Source: Zizania palustris
Taxonomy: Eukaryota; Streptophyta; Magnoliopsida; Poales; Poaceae
Reading direction: 5' to 3'
NCBI GenBank assembly: GCA_019279435.1
Contig: JAAALK010000285.1
Span: forward strand, 31,156,371 to 31,220,370
DNA: 64,000 bases
How positions within the stretch are numbered: the stretch's first letter is position 1; every line of letters starts with the position of its first letter. Shown here piece by piece: positions 1 through 9,616 of the stretch. A program made the position numbers and the translations under genes. The notes below the pieces were generated by a model, which saw only the letters and a program-made list of their open reading frames with translations, made no database searches and was not told the origin of the DNA.

Positions 1-1532
1 AGTTCTCTTCGCAAACACTTCGTTTGTTAGTTTCTACTCTACAGAAACCTGTTAGCGTAATCTTTTACGCCAACAGAACCCTTGTAACTTGGACAACATG
101 AGTTATGCAGAACTCAGGTCCAAAAACAAAACTAAAACAGATCAAAAATCGCATCAAAGATTGAATCCAGACTGAAAACACAACACAACTTGGCAGAAAT
201 CAGAAGTTTTTAGAACTTTTTAGGCACTTTGTTGGATAGAAAAATATATGTAGCAGTGGTCAAAACCTTTTGCAAATTTCAAACATGGAACCATTGAAAC
301 GTTGACAACAAAAGTTATGTATAACTCTGGTCCAAAAAATAGAACCAAAACAGATCAAAAATCGCCTCAAAGATTGAATCCACACTGAAAATAGAACTCA
401 ACACAGCAGAAATTAGAAGTTTCCAGAACTTTTTAGCACTTTGTTGGACAAAAAAATATATGCAGCAGTGATCAAAAGTTGTTGCAAACTACAAAAATGG
501 AACCCTAGAAACTTGTACAACAAAAGTTATGAAGAACTCATACCCAAAAACGGCATCAAAACAGTTCAAAACTCAGCTCCAAAAGTGAATCTCCAAAGGA
601 TGAACAATACCTGCATTGGAGATCTTGGCAGCGCTGTAGCCACGCAGAAAATTCTCGAGATTATGAACTCTTTAAAAAGAACAAAAATGGCTGAACACTT
701 AATATAATTTTTGTGGTTGGTAGCCCCCAAAATGACAACCAAAAAGTCCCACAAACCCTAGGCCTTTGGGTCCTTTATATAGCAAGCCCATTAAGGAAAT
801 CTCCAAAATGCCATTAGGGTAAAAGTTCCAGGTATTTACCTAATTGCCATAATGAATTTTCAGAATTACAAATTTTGAAAAATTCATTAATGCAAACTCC
901 TAATTTATTACATCATTGACCCTATTCTTTTAATATTTTTTTCAGAATTAAGAAATCCAAAAAATACTAAAAGATTACACTTAATCTAGACGACAAAACA
1001 GAAAAAACTCATAATTACTGGAATTAAAAACATTTTCTGATGCGACTGTTTTTAGTAAAAATCGACAAAGCCTCCTTGATCGCCGACATGTGACGCCAAT
1101 CCGCGAACTCGACCGCCAGCAAGTCTCTCCCGCTCTCGATCCCCTTTAGCCACCTGATCACTTGCAATGTCCTCCCTTTCGCTTACTTGACCATCACTCT
1201 GTCTTGACCATCCGTCTATCCATGTCTTGCTCTATCTCCTCGTGCACTCCTAAGATCATCTCCAACTTCACCCTGCATCCTTGATCCTCTGGCATTGAGC
1301 TCCCCGCTTGACCCTTGATCACCCGCCATTGACAGTTGGTTAGCATCTCCACCCTGGACACATGAGACAGGCAAAACACGAAACGTGACGCACACCGATC
1401 CCCTTGGCATCCACTCTCCATATCCACACATCGATCCCATCGATGCAATCAAACAATCACTCACTCATCACTCAACCTTGTCAATCACTCATCATACAGA
1501 CAAAAACCACAGTGCGACCTCACTTGGTTTCA
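1..1532 (-). mobile_element. Decayed SIRE-type (Ty1/copia) LTR remnant
   Basis: The right end (about 1480-1532) matches the LTR ends at 9541-9599 and 19755-19806. All three have a CAATCACTCATCA block followed by a CTTGGTTT(CT)CA terminus. The polypurine tract that follows the other two copies is absent here; copia-1A coding sequence starts directly. This is therefore a solo or truncated LTR, in the same minus orientation as SIRE-A and SIRE-B. From 605 to 1080 the sequence is AT-rich with no gene seen. From 1085 to 1500 it is C-rich, like the U5-side part of the other LTRs. The left edge lies outside the window. Short ORFs here are not supported as genes. Confidence 0.6.
81..605. repeat. 212-bp tandem repeat, about 2.5 copies
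   Basis: A unit containing CAAAAGTTATG, CCAAAAA, AACAGATCAAAAATCGC and TTAGCACTTTGTTGGA recurs with a fixed step. The word GTTATG falls at 102, 314 and 526, two steps of exactly 212 bp. The third copy is partial and decays after about 600. An 88-residue ORF across copies two and three is a by-product of the repeat. Confidence 0.85.
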
Positions 1533-1589
1533 TAGGTATATGATACCGGTTCGATGATTCATACTTGCAAATTGTTGCAGGGGCTGAGT

Positions 1590-1910
1590 AGGTCAAGGAA
1601 GTGTGCTAGTGGCACGATGAATGTCCACGTTGGAAATGGTGCAAGTGTTGCAGCGTTGGTCGTCGATGTTTATTCACTGCCACTACTGTTAAGACTAGTT
1701 TAGGAATTGAATAATTGTTATTTCATTTCCACCTTAGGCAAAGACATAATATCTTCTTCATATTTAGGAGAAGATATTTTTGAATTCTTAATAAAGAACA
1801 AGAGTTGTTCGATATTCTCGAATGGTTTGCTTTATGGCGTTTGTCCATTAGTGAATGGACTTTACATCCCGAGTCTTGGAAAAGCGCATGTTTATAATGT
1901 TAGTACATAG
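1590..1910 (+). pseudogene. copia-1A protease end and pre-integrase (GAG_pre-integrs) region
   Basis: Frames on the plus strand read like the segment between aspartic protease and integrase of plant copia polyproteins. VGNGASVAAL is followed by ELNNCYFISTLGKDIISSSY, then GVCPLVNGLYIPS. The longest open piece (1707-1910, 67 codons) lacks a start context and ends in TAG at 1908. Family knowledge: this region links protease to the integrase zinc finger in a single Gag-Pol polyprotein. The copy cannot produce that polyprotein because upstream gag is gone and stops flank it. Confidence 0.75.
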
Positions 1911-1929
1911 AAATGATGACTCAATAATT

Positions 1930-2400
1930 TGAATCATTCCTACGTCTAGCATTGTCGCTTAGGTCATATAAATGAGAGGTGCACGTAGAAGCTTCATTGT
2001 GATGGACTTTTGGAGTCATTTGATTTTGAATCATATGACACGTGTGAATCTGATCTACTTGACAAGATGACAAGAGGCAAATTTCACTAATTGTTAGTGG
2101 GAGGGTGAGTGAGCTATTGGACATAGTACATACTGATGTATATGGTTCAATGAGTCACAAGACAACAATGGTTTCTAGTACTTTATCACTTTTTTGATGA
2201 CTTTAAGTAGATGTGTCTACTTGATGAGAAGTAAGTGGGAGTCCTTTAAAATGTTCAAGGAGATCTTAAGTGAAGCACAGAATCACGTAGGCAAGATAAT
2301 TGAATTTCTACGATTGGATCGTGGAGATGAATATTTGAGCCATGAGTTGATGTACTTATCTTTCAATATCCTTTTGAGGTCAAACTATAGATACTAAATG
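1930..2400 (+). pseudogene. copia-1A integrase fragment
   Basis: Recognisable pieces in shifting frames are HCRLGHINERC (the H of the HHCC finger), FDFESYDTCESDLL (cysteine part of the finger), a DDF and CVYLMRSKWESFKMF stretch, and FLRLDRGDEYLSHELM, which carries the second catalytic Asp. Sequence after YRY at 2396 does not continue into the rest of the integrase. The C-terminal half and the linker to reverse transcriptase appear deleted. Integrase would insert the cDNA in the nucleus; this one is dead. Confidence 0.75.
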
Positions 2401-2504
2401 CTCCCATTTTAAATAGTGTTTCGCCTAAGAGAGAGATGGGGCTAAACTCTGAAAATGGTTTGGAACCATTAAAATCCTAATTAAAACAGATTGGATCTCT
2501 TTCT

Positions 2505-2680
2505 GTTTGTAGAACTTCGGAAGTTCTGATATAGATCAGAAATTCCGATGTTTGTCAGGTCGGAAGTTCTGATGTCGATCGGAAGTTCCAATGCAGACAA
2601 AATTTTGCGACAGAGGAGTCGGATCGGAAAATCCGATGCTAGATCGGAAGTTCCAGTCCAGACAGATTAGAGTCCATAGA
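2505..2680 (+). repeat. CGGAAGTTCCG-type palindrome array inside the copia-1A linker
   Basis: Six or more variants of the near-palindrome ATCGGAAGTTCCGAT occur between integrase and reverse transcriptase remnants: CGGAAGTTCTGAT, AGAAATTCCGATG, TCGGAAGTTCTGATG, TCGGAAGTTCCAATG, TCGGAAAATCCGATG and TCGGAAGTTCCAGT. The same motif family fills 4855-5160 of this element's LTR. The array replaces the usual INT-RT linker. Confidence 0.85.
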
Positions 2681-2689
2681 TGGAAACCA

Positions 2690-3330
2690 AGTTTAGAACA
2701 TGGTGGATCCACCCGATGGCGTAAAAACTATTGAGAAAGGATTGATTTTAAGGAAAAAGGTGCTGATGGAAATGTTCACATCTATTGGGCATGATTGGAG
2801 GTGAAAGGTTTCAAAATATTCAAAGTGTTGATTATGATGAAACAGTTTTCGCTCGTCATTATGCTTACGTCTGTTCGGATTGTTGTAGCAATTGCTGCAT
2901 TTTATGTTTATGAAATATGGCAAGCTTATCGGAGTTTGAGTATTTGTTTTGATGAGGTAGTCAAAAGGTTTGGCTCCATCGAGATTAAAGAAGAGTCTTT
3001 TGTTTGCAAAAGGGCTAGTGGGAGCACACTTGTATTTCTGGTTCTATGTGTGGATGACATATAGGAGATCGGAAATGACATTCCTTTGTGAAATGCTGTC
3101 ACGATCTTATTGAAAAATGGTTTCTCAATGAAGGACCTTGGAGACACAGTATACACTTTGGGCATAAAGATCTATGGAGATAGATCAAAATGTCTAATTG
3201 GATTAGGCCGGGATGAAGTACATTGACAAGGTTTTGATATGGCTTCAAAATGCTGAATATGAGTGTGATCACGTATGCCTCTGTGATTGGGTCAATCATA
3301 TGTGCCATGTACGTGCCCAAATGTGCAGGT
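2690..3330 (+). pseudogene. copia-1A reverse transcriptase (RVT_2) remnant
   Basis: Plant copia RT signatures appear in several frames: NMVDPPDGVKTIEKG near 2700, KSVRI-like TSVRIVVAIAAFYVYEIWQ at 2868-2920, then FDEVVKRFG, LVLCVDDI (the YVDD box with Tyr changed to Cys) at 3041-3064, and GFSMKDLGDTVYTLGIKIYGD. The block between EIWQ and FDEVV is deleted; intact families carry a MDVKTAFLNG stretch there. Stop at 3062 and later frameshifts. RT would copy element RNA into cDNA in virus-like particles. Confidence 0.85.
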
Positions 3331-3399
3331 ATTAGTCAAACCGAGGTGAGAGTCACTGGGTAGTCATAAAACAGATCCTCATGTGCTTGAGAAGAACTA

Positions 3400-3925
3400 A
3401 GGATATGTTCCTTGGAGACAGTAGCGAAGAGGAGATCAATGTAAGGAGTTACACTGATGCTAGCTTTCAGACGGATAAAAGATAATTCTCGATCGTAATC
3501 TGGGTTTGTGTTCTGCCTCAATAGAGGTGTAGTGAGTTGGAAAGGTTCCAAGCAATAGGTGGTGGCCAATTCTACAATAGTAGCTGAGTATATTGCAGCT
3601 CTAGAAGCTGCGAAGGAGGCTGTTTGGATCAGAAAGTTTGTTTCTGAGATGAGCGTGGTTTCTAGTGCGTCCAGTCTAGTGGACCTCTATTATGGTAATA
3701 GTGGTGACATTGCGAAAGCCAAGGAGCCTAGATAACACTAGAAATCCAAACGTGTACTTTGGCTATATCACTTGATCCGAGTAATCATAAAGAGAGGTGA
3801 TATGAAGATTTGCAAGGTGCACACAGATTTGAACATAACAGATCCGTTGACAAAGCCACTTCCACGGCCCAAGCATAAGGCACATATGAGCTGCATGAGT
3901 ATGGGATACTTGCATGAGTCATGTG
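3400..3925 (+). pseudogene. copia-1A RNase H remnant
   Basis: Plus-strand frames show a GYTDASF-like Asp block (YTDASFQTD around 3450-3475), an EYIAAlEAAKEAVWIRKFVSE stretch near 3580-3645, then DLYYGNSGDIAKAKEPR and KICKVHTDLNITDPLTKPLP near 3690-3860. The order and spacing match plant copia RNase H, which ends about 30 bp before the 3' LTR. Frames change at least three times. The equivalent minus-strand piece in copia-1B (37406-37687) is better preserved. Confidence 0.85.
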
Positions 3926-4854
3926 TATGTGGGAGTTGCTAGTGATGTCTATACTAATGTATGAGGATAATCATTATCTTGTTCCTTGAATAAATATTTG
4001 TTTGCATTTAATTAATGAGTGTGACTTGTTATGTGAAACTATTTGCTTTATGACGATGTTGTTCAAAAGGGTCCCTAATCTTGTCATCATGTGGGACAAT
4101 GATGATAAATGGATTAGTACATCCGACTGATTGATGATTGTGTTTTATAGATCATAGACATAGAGATGTCAAATCAGTGATGTAGACACATGTTGGTGAA
4201 CATGGTGTTGGATAGACCCACTTGAGATACTGTTGAGATTGTTATGTGCCAATAGTTGTCATCTCAAATGGTGTACCTGCAGAGTCCTTGGACCTGAGAT
4301 CATCATTTGATTCTAGAATTTGTAGTGACACACTTAGATGCTTCCTAACGCTATTCCGTAACAGGGTAGTAATAAGGGTTGTTTTTAGGTGTGTTGTGAA
4401 ACATGTCTTGGGATATGAGCGGTCAAGATGGATTTTACCACTCCTAATAATGGGAGAGTCGTCTCTGGGCCCCTCGAGGTATTGGATTGGAAAAGTGCAT
4501 GGCCATTCCACTATGACTAAGGAGTTAGTCATGATTTGAATCCGATACTTGATCAAGTGAAAATGTCAGGTTAACCAACAAGGGTGGCACATATCTCGCC
4601 TTGAGCTTGGCTGACGGAGCGTGGTAAAGGGACTGGTGCTTGATTATATCAAGGTTAATGAAAATTTGATTTTGTATGCTTTCAGGGGTCAATATGTTCT
4701 TCTAGGTACCTCTATTGATCAGTAAGTCGAAAACGGTTTCCCGTGAACAACTGTTAGTGTATGAACCTATCGAGTCACACACTTAAGGGGATGGATTAAA
4801 ACATGCAAAGAATTGGTTCTTGTGCGAATGGGAGATTGAAGGATATGCCCAAGA

Positions 4855-5160
4855 AAATTCCGTAGATCGGAAGTTCTGATAGGTAGTATCGGAAGTTTCG
4901 ATTATTATCTGGTCTCGATACAAAGAGCAAATGTTGCCTCGGAAGTTCCAATATGATATCAGAAGTTCTGACGAGCCGGAAGTTCTAATTCGGAATCGGG
5001 CAATTTTTATACTGATCGGAAGTTCCGATATGGTATCGGAAGTTTCGAGGTGGGCGAAAACAGATTGGATCTGTTGCGTGTCGTACTGAATTTGGAGACT
5101 AGAAAAATACCTTATCGGAAGTTCCTATCCAGGATCAGAAGTTCCGATGTGGGGTATCAG
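4855..5160 (+). repeat. CGGAAGTTCCG palindrome array in the copia-1A LTR
   Basis: About nine variants of ATCGGAAGTTCCGAT lie 80-390 bp upstream of the LTR TATA box. One perfect 11-bp core is at 5017-5027; others differ at one to three positions (CGGAAGTTCTGAT, CGGAAGTTTCG, AGAAGTTCCGATG). The consensus has 7-bp inverted arms around one central base. The position is U3, where promoter elements of an LTR lie. Confidence 0.9.
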
Positions 5161-5241
5161 ATTGGATCTGTTACGAATACGAATTAGTTGTAACTAATTT
5201 GTGGGTTCCAAGATGTGCACGACCTAGGGGGCTTTTAGCCC

Positions 5242-5248
5242 TATATAA
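5242..5248 (+). promoter_or_regulatory. LTR TATA box of copia-1A
   Basis: TATATAAG in the context GCCCTATATAAGGGGAGG, about 430 bp before the LTR end. The minus-strand sister LTR has the matching box at about 36097-36104. Confidence 0.6.
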
Positions 5249-5678
5249 GGGGAGGAGGAGGTCTTGGAATAAGGAATAAGCCTAGATTGGATCTAGACAC
5301 CATAGACTCCTCACCTCTTTTTCTTGATCTCAAACATTGAGGTCGAGGATTTCCCGTCTCTCACGTGCAGTGCTAGCACGCTGCCGTGGGAGGAACTTAA
5401 TCCCTGTATATGTGGACTCCGTGGAGGTGTTGCTCCATAATCGACGCTCGTGGCCATCACCATGCGGAAGGTGAATTCTTCATCGATCAGATCGGTGAGG
5501 AACGGCCGGGACAAAGTGAGGATAGGCTTGAAGTGCTTCATCAACCTCTTGTTTTGCTGCACATAATGCGTCAAGTTCTACAAGGTAACGATCTATGATC
5601 TCACACGTGCATGGGTCTTGGGTCTTAGGGCAGAAATTTTGAATTTGTCGGCTAGCGTAGCTCCCCTATTCCCCAATA

Positions 5679-6275
5679 GGTATTTATAGGAGGGACCCTT
5701 GCAGGACAAATACCCTTCAACCCCCAGCTTTCATACGTCATTACAGACCCTGTACTCCTAATTTAGTAGGGGTACGATGGTACCGGCTTTGCACAATCGC
5801 TAGAGTAGAACTACTTGTGGTAGGTGCGACGGTGCGCGTGCGGTCCTATCGTACGCTTAGTCATGACATGACTGCTACATGCCCCCTGCGTCCCATTCTA
5901 TAGGAGCCACTTGACAAGGTAGCTGTCACGTCTTCACTTTAGTGGTTAGGGTCACGAAGCCATCATGGTTCAAATTTCTCCGTGGTTGGCCTCCATCGCG
6001 GCCCTCTTCGAAACTGCCCTCGGGGGCCTTGGGCCTCTGGCAGGATCCTCGCCCGGTCTTCGGTAGGACTCCGTACGCCACCTCTTCCGGCGTGCTTGTA
6101 GGGGCCCCGAGCCCCTACGGAGCCCGTCGTCACTCATAGGACGCCCCTGGTACTTTGGGTCGACTGCCTAGCGGATTCACGTCTGATAGCTAGGTCCCTG
6201 TTATAGTAAGATTTGTGGCTATAACGGGGCCTACAGTATTGCCGTTACTACTATCGGGATTATTTGCCCCGAACA
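5679..6275 (-). mobile_element. Ty3/gypsy LTR remnant (U3 and TATA only)
   Basis: Read on the minus strand it begins TGTTCGGGGCAAATAATCCCG at 6275. That resembles the T1/G3 LTR start (TGTTGGGGGAGATAATCCCG). It runs to a TATAAATA box (complement of 5681-5688) and stops where copia-1A begins. The R and U5 parts are missing. Small ORFs across 5942-6381 are chance frames in GC-rich LTR DNA. Confidence 0.65.
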
Positions 6276-6394
6276 CAGCCATCCCTATCCAAATCACCGC
6301 CTCCCTCGACCTGACCTGTAACCCTAGCCCACTACCACCTCCATCGCTTGGTTGTTCATCACCGCCTCCAACCGGCATCACCGCTCATGCCTTC

Positions 6395-6920
6395 TGGTGT
6401 CTCAACGGGTCCGTCCCTCCACGCGCCGAGCAAAGTGGTATGCCTCACCCCTACCTTCGTCCATCGCCCGATCGGTCGGTCCAACTACCAGTGGCTGGTT
6501 GGACTCCATCCCCATTGTCCACATGCTGACCAATGCCCACCGCATCGGTCTCTTTTCTTGCCCCTCACCCCGTTGTCTAGATCTTGTTTTTTCTCCTCAG
6601 CCTGACCGCTCGTCGTCGCCTCCTATGAGACACTTGTCACCGTCTGTATCCCTCCACCTACTGCACACTAGCGTTGCTGCTCATGGTTGACAGTGGCTCA
6701 TTGGTCCATCTCTTCACGAGCCGAGCATCGTGGTGCACCTCGCCCCTGCCTCCAACTGTCGCCCGTCCAGCTAGTCCAGCTGCTAGTGATCGTTCAGTCT
6801 CCATCCCTATTGTCCACGTGCCGATAGCTGGCCATCGCACTCGTTTCCATTCTCGCCCCTCACCTGTCATCTAGATCTGGATTTTTTTCTCCTCAGCCTC
6901 GGTGCTCGCCGTCGCCTCCC
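6395..6920 (+). repeat. 294-bp tandem duplication ending in a splice-acceptor-like tract
   Basis: Two diverged copies, about 6400-6625 and 6694-6920, share GAGC(A)-GTGGT-TGC-CTCGCCCCT, TCCAT-CCCATTGTCCAC, CCCCTCACC and TCTAGATCT followed by a T-rich tract and CTCCTCAGCCT. TCTAGATCT is at 6576 and 6870, a step of 294 bp. Each copy ends in a pyrimidine tract plus CAG, like a 3' splice site just before the deacetylase-like exon. The overlapping ORFs from 6190 to 6874 have no recognised product. Confidence 0.65.
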
Positions 6921-7040
6921 AGGGGTCACTTGCAACCATCAACTGGCATGATAGGCTCCACCATGCCAAGAAGAGCGAGGCCTCCAGGTTCTGCTACGTC
7001 AACGACATCATTCTTGCCATCATCAAGATCCTTGATCTAA
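6902..7040 (+). pseudogene. Histone deacetylase (RPD3/HDA1 class I type) exon fragment
   Basis: The frame from about 6936 reads TINWHDRLHHAKKSEASRFC and YVNDIILAIIKILD. This matches the class I HDAC catalytic core, where a GGLHHAKKxEASGFCYVND block precedes LAILELL. The paired histidines of the core (HH) remain. The two glycines before them are changed to D and R, and the G of ASGFC is R. Only about 40 residues match; upstream and downstream HDAC blocks are absent. Class I HDACs remove acetyl groups from histone tails in the nucleus; this piece cannot. It is probably a captured or stranded exon, since the flanks are LTR remnants and no retrocopy signature is visible. Confidence 0.8.
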
Positions 7041-7162
7041 CTTATTTTCTATTTGGCCAATTTCTAACTATGTTTCTTGGTATTGTTTCATCGTGATGAC
7101 GAGGGTTTTGCTCACCCAAAAAGGATTGAAAAAGTTGTGAAGATTAACTTGCAGTTCATTTC

Positions 7163-7880
7163 TGTTGGGGAAATAGCTTTACCCTAACAAGAGCCAACTA
7201 GCATTTTATTTGAAGCCTCCAAAGACTGAAGCCCTCTAGAGCGATGAAGCCAAAGAATAAACCCAAGAACTCTTCATCCTAAGTGAACAAATATCATAAG
7301 ACTGTCGTGAAGGCTACTGCAAGAAATCACAAAGCAAGGAGCTAAAATGTGGAGGTCCCCTCCACAGCCCCCTCTAAAGCCCCCTCCAGGCCACTCCAAG
7401 TTCTATACAATGTGAATGTGTGAAGCCCTTCTTCGCTTCTATCCATTACGAAGGCCTCTCCAGCAAGAAGCCTCCGGCCCGCACTCAGGTAAAGGTTCTA
7501 AATATCTCAAGGCCACTCAAGCGTAAAGACCTAAACCAGAGGGCCCCGCCCTAGTATTTGCACATGTATTTGTATCATGGTTACTGTTTTACCCCTACAA
7601 CGTCCTGTAAATAGAGTCCTTTATGATAGTTATAAATAGATGGTAAAATAGACTTTTCCTGTTATATTTGCCTATAGAAGAAAGTCACCTCCATTGTAAT
7701 AGGGACACAAGTTACAGAATAGATAAATCACCACAAACTGGATGTAAGGTTATTATCCCTCAAGGAGGCATGAACCAGTATAAATCCATGTCCAATACAA
7801 CCGATGATGAAGCATTGCGCCTAGATGCAAAAAGCTCAAGACTAGTTCCGAAGATCAGGAACAAATATATTAGAACAACA
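7163..7880 (+). mobile_element. LTR remnant, probable 5' LTR of the PMD-A element
   Basis: It begins TGTTGGGGAAATAGC at 7163 and could end AGAACAACA at 7880 (718 bp), giving TGTTG/CAACA termini. A TATAAATA box at 7631-7638 points rightward. Sequence after 7640 (AATAGGGACACAAG, CCTCAAGGAGGCATGAACC) resembles the R-U5 part of grass gypsy LTRs. No target duplication is visible. The right boundary is inferred. A 71-codon ORF at 7668-7883 lies wholly within it and is not a gene. Confidence 0.5.
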
Positions 7881-7917
7881 TAACATTTTGTAATAAGTCA
7901 ATGCCCCATACAAAGGT

Positions 7918-7994
7918 CAAGGAAGAACACGGCCGATGCCTTTGATATCCCGCAACTAGATTTGATCGACGCTCTGGAGAATAGCATGGTCCTT
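7918..7994 (-). pseudogene. 3' tail of PMD-A, cut off by the SIRE-A insertion
   Basis: Read on the minus strand from 7994 the frame gives KDHAILQSVDQI, a stop, then LRDIKGIGRVLP and a stop near 7920. It continues in the same frame sense as the coding exon that ends at 15383 on the far side of SIRE-A (PAQTTR at the edge). The flanks TCCTT (7990-7994) and TCCTC (15383-15387) fit a 5-bp target duplication with one change. The coding tail therefore belongs to the gene at 15383-17.7 kb. Confidence 0.6.
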
Positions 7995-9599
7995 TGTAGG
8001 ACCGAAAGTAGCGACCAGAGGGGGTGGAGTGAATGGGCGCCTAAAAATTTCTTGCTAAAATATATTTTAATCCCAACACCCAAATGAACTTAACCAGACA
8101 AATAATATTTGCAAAGAAAATTTCAGAAGTTAAAGTTGTCTAGCTTAAAAATGACCGGTATCCTAATTAAAATGATATTAAAGATAAACTAAATATAAAT
8201 ATTGCAGTAAATAAAATTGATACTAGAAAAATTTAATGACGTAAGCAAGATACCTAAATAAATTAATAAAATATTCAGGTTGCGGTCTAAATATAAAATA
8301 CTAATCAACTAAATAAAAACATGGATCATCCAGAAATTAATTCAGAAATAAACCTAAAATATTTCATGTAAATCTAGAATAAAATATTTTATTTTTATAC
8401 AAACAGATTAAAAAAGATTACTTAAATAAAAACTATTCAAGTACTAATATAACTCGAGCAGATAAGAATTGACTACAAAATTACTAAACAGATTAGCAGC
8501 TAATTAAAGAAGATAAATATTTAATTAATTAAAATAGCTAAAGAATAGTAGATTAAAAAAACTAATCTGCATGCTGTTTCGCGCACTGCCGCTCGTCGTG
8601 GATCCCCAGGCCATGAAGTACCGTGCGTCAACCACAGAAAAATGCATGCTGCTGTTTTTTTTCCTTTCACTGTTTTGGCATCCGTGCTACACGCTTGATG
8701 GCTGCTGCTCCAGCCTGCCGTGACAATCAAACTAGCCGTGGGGCCCGCCGTGTGCAGCCAAGAATGATGCAGCCCTGCCGCACGAGAAGCCAAGCACAAA
8801 AGCAATTTTCTTTTCTTTGCTAGACTGTTGTGCGCAAAGAATAAAAAATACAAAGCGCCTGCTGCTGCCGGCCTCGATATGTGTGCCAAGGAAATAAAAC
8901 GATGACTTGCGTTGGCTGTCGTACGGCTGAGGAAACAACTTCTTTGCAGCGGACTGCTGCCGACGGGTCCCGATCTCACTTCGCTGGCTGCACGGGTGGG
9001 AGAAGAACCAGCGAAAAATTGCAGATCAAAAACAACGGTGGACTATCGATTGATCTGATAAAAACAGTAGTCTATCCCCAAAGGGATAGGTGCCTATTTA
9101 TAGGCACATCCTAATACATGAAAAGATTACTTTACCCTCGGATAAAATAAATGACTCTAAAAATAAATTCCGAAAATTACTAAAATATTCTTAGAAACAT
9201 TAACTGACTCAAATAAAAATATTCTAAACTTAAAAACTAAATATTAATGTCCTAAAAACGAAATAAACATAGATTGTCAGTTTTACGCCAAAACTGACAA
9301 AGCGTCCACCGTCTTCGCACCGGGTACCCGGATTGAGCCGACTCGACCCCGCAGCTTCCTCAGCCCGGCAATTGCTCGCCGCCCATGCAGTGGATCATCT
9401 GCCGCTCCTAGCCATGTACCCAGATTGGGCCAGCTCGACTCCGCAGCTCCTCTACCCGGTCGTCGCTCGCTGCCCGTGTACCTGAGTCACACGCGCCTCA
9501 GAAACAACAGGTCTTCATCTCTCCCTTCCTTTGACTTCCGTTGACAATCACTCATCACATCTGGAATATCAAAACCATATTCTTCAAAATGGTTTCTCA
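7995..9599 (-). mobile_element. SIRE-A 3' LTR (1605 bp)
   Basis: It starts TGTAGGACCGAAAGTAG and ends GGTTTCTCA on the plus strand. It is matched by 13755-15382. A TATTTATAGGCAC stretch near 9093 is the complement of a TATAAATA promoter box. The 152-codon minus-strand ORF at 8521-8979 recurs at 14278-14736 in the other LTR. It has no recognised domain and is best read as LTR sequence that happens to be open. Confidence 0.93.
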
Positions 9600-9616
9600 A
9601 TCTCCCCCTTGATGAG
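9600..9616 (-). other. SIRE-A polypurine tract
   Basis: The minus strand reads ATCAAGGGGGAGAT directly before the 3' LTR start TGAGAAACC. The identical tract lies at 19807-19820 in SIRE-B. It primes plus-strand DNA synthesis in copia elements. Confidence 0.85.

Larger units (their letters stand above)
1533..5678 (+). mobile_element. copia-1A, 5'-truncated Ty1/copia element
   Basis: The Ty1/copia order is visible on the plus strand: pre-integrase region, integrase, reverse transcriptase, RNase H, then a 1742-bp 3' LTR. The 5' LTR and gag are missing and the left edge abuts a foreign LTR end at 1532. Dozens of stops and several frameshifts run through the coding part. The 3' LTR is homologous along its length to the minus-strand LTR at 35653-37386 (copia-1B). 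The right flank is a gypsy LTR remnant beginning near its TATA box, so copia-1A had inserted in that LTR. Confidence 0.9.
3937..5678 (+). mobile_element. copia-1A 3' LTR (1742 bp)
   Basis: It starts TGCTAGTGATGTC after the purine-rich GTATGTGGGAGT tract and ends CCCCAATA. The sister LTR in copia-1B starts TGTTATGAATGTC (minus strand) and ends CCCAACA, so the termini here are TGTTA/CAACA types with one mutation each. Homology to copia-1B is continuous across nearly the whole length. Short ORFs inside (for example 4242-4556) are not genes. Confidence 0.9.

Noticed and set aside
8521..8979. 152-codon minus-strand ORF, repeated at 14278-14736
   Set aside because: It lies inside both SIRE-A LTRs, has no recognised domain and a low-complexity composition; duplication is due to the LTRs.
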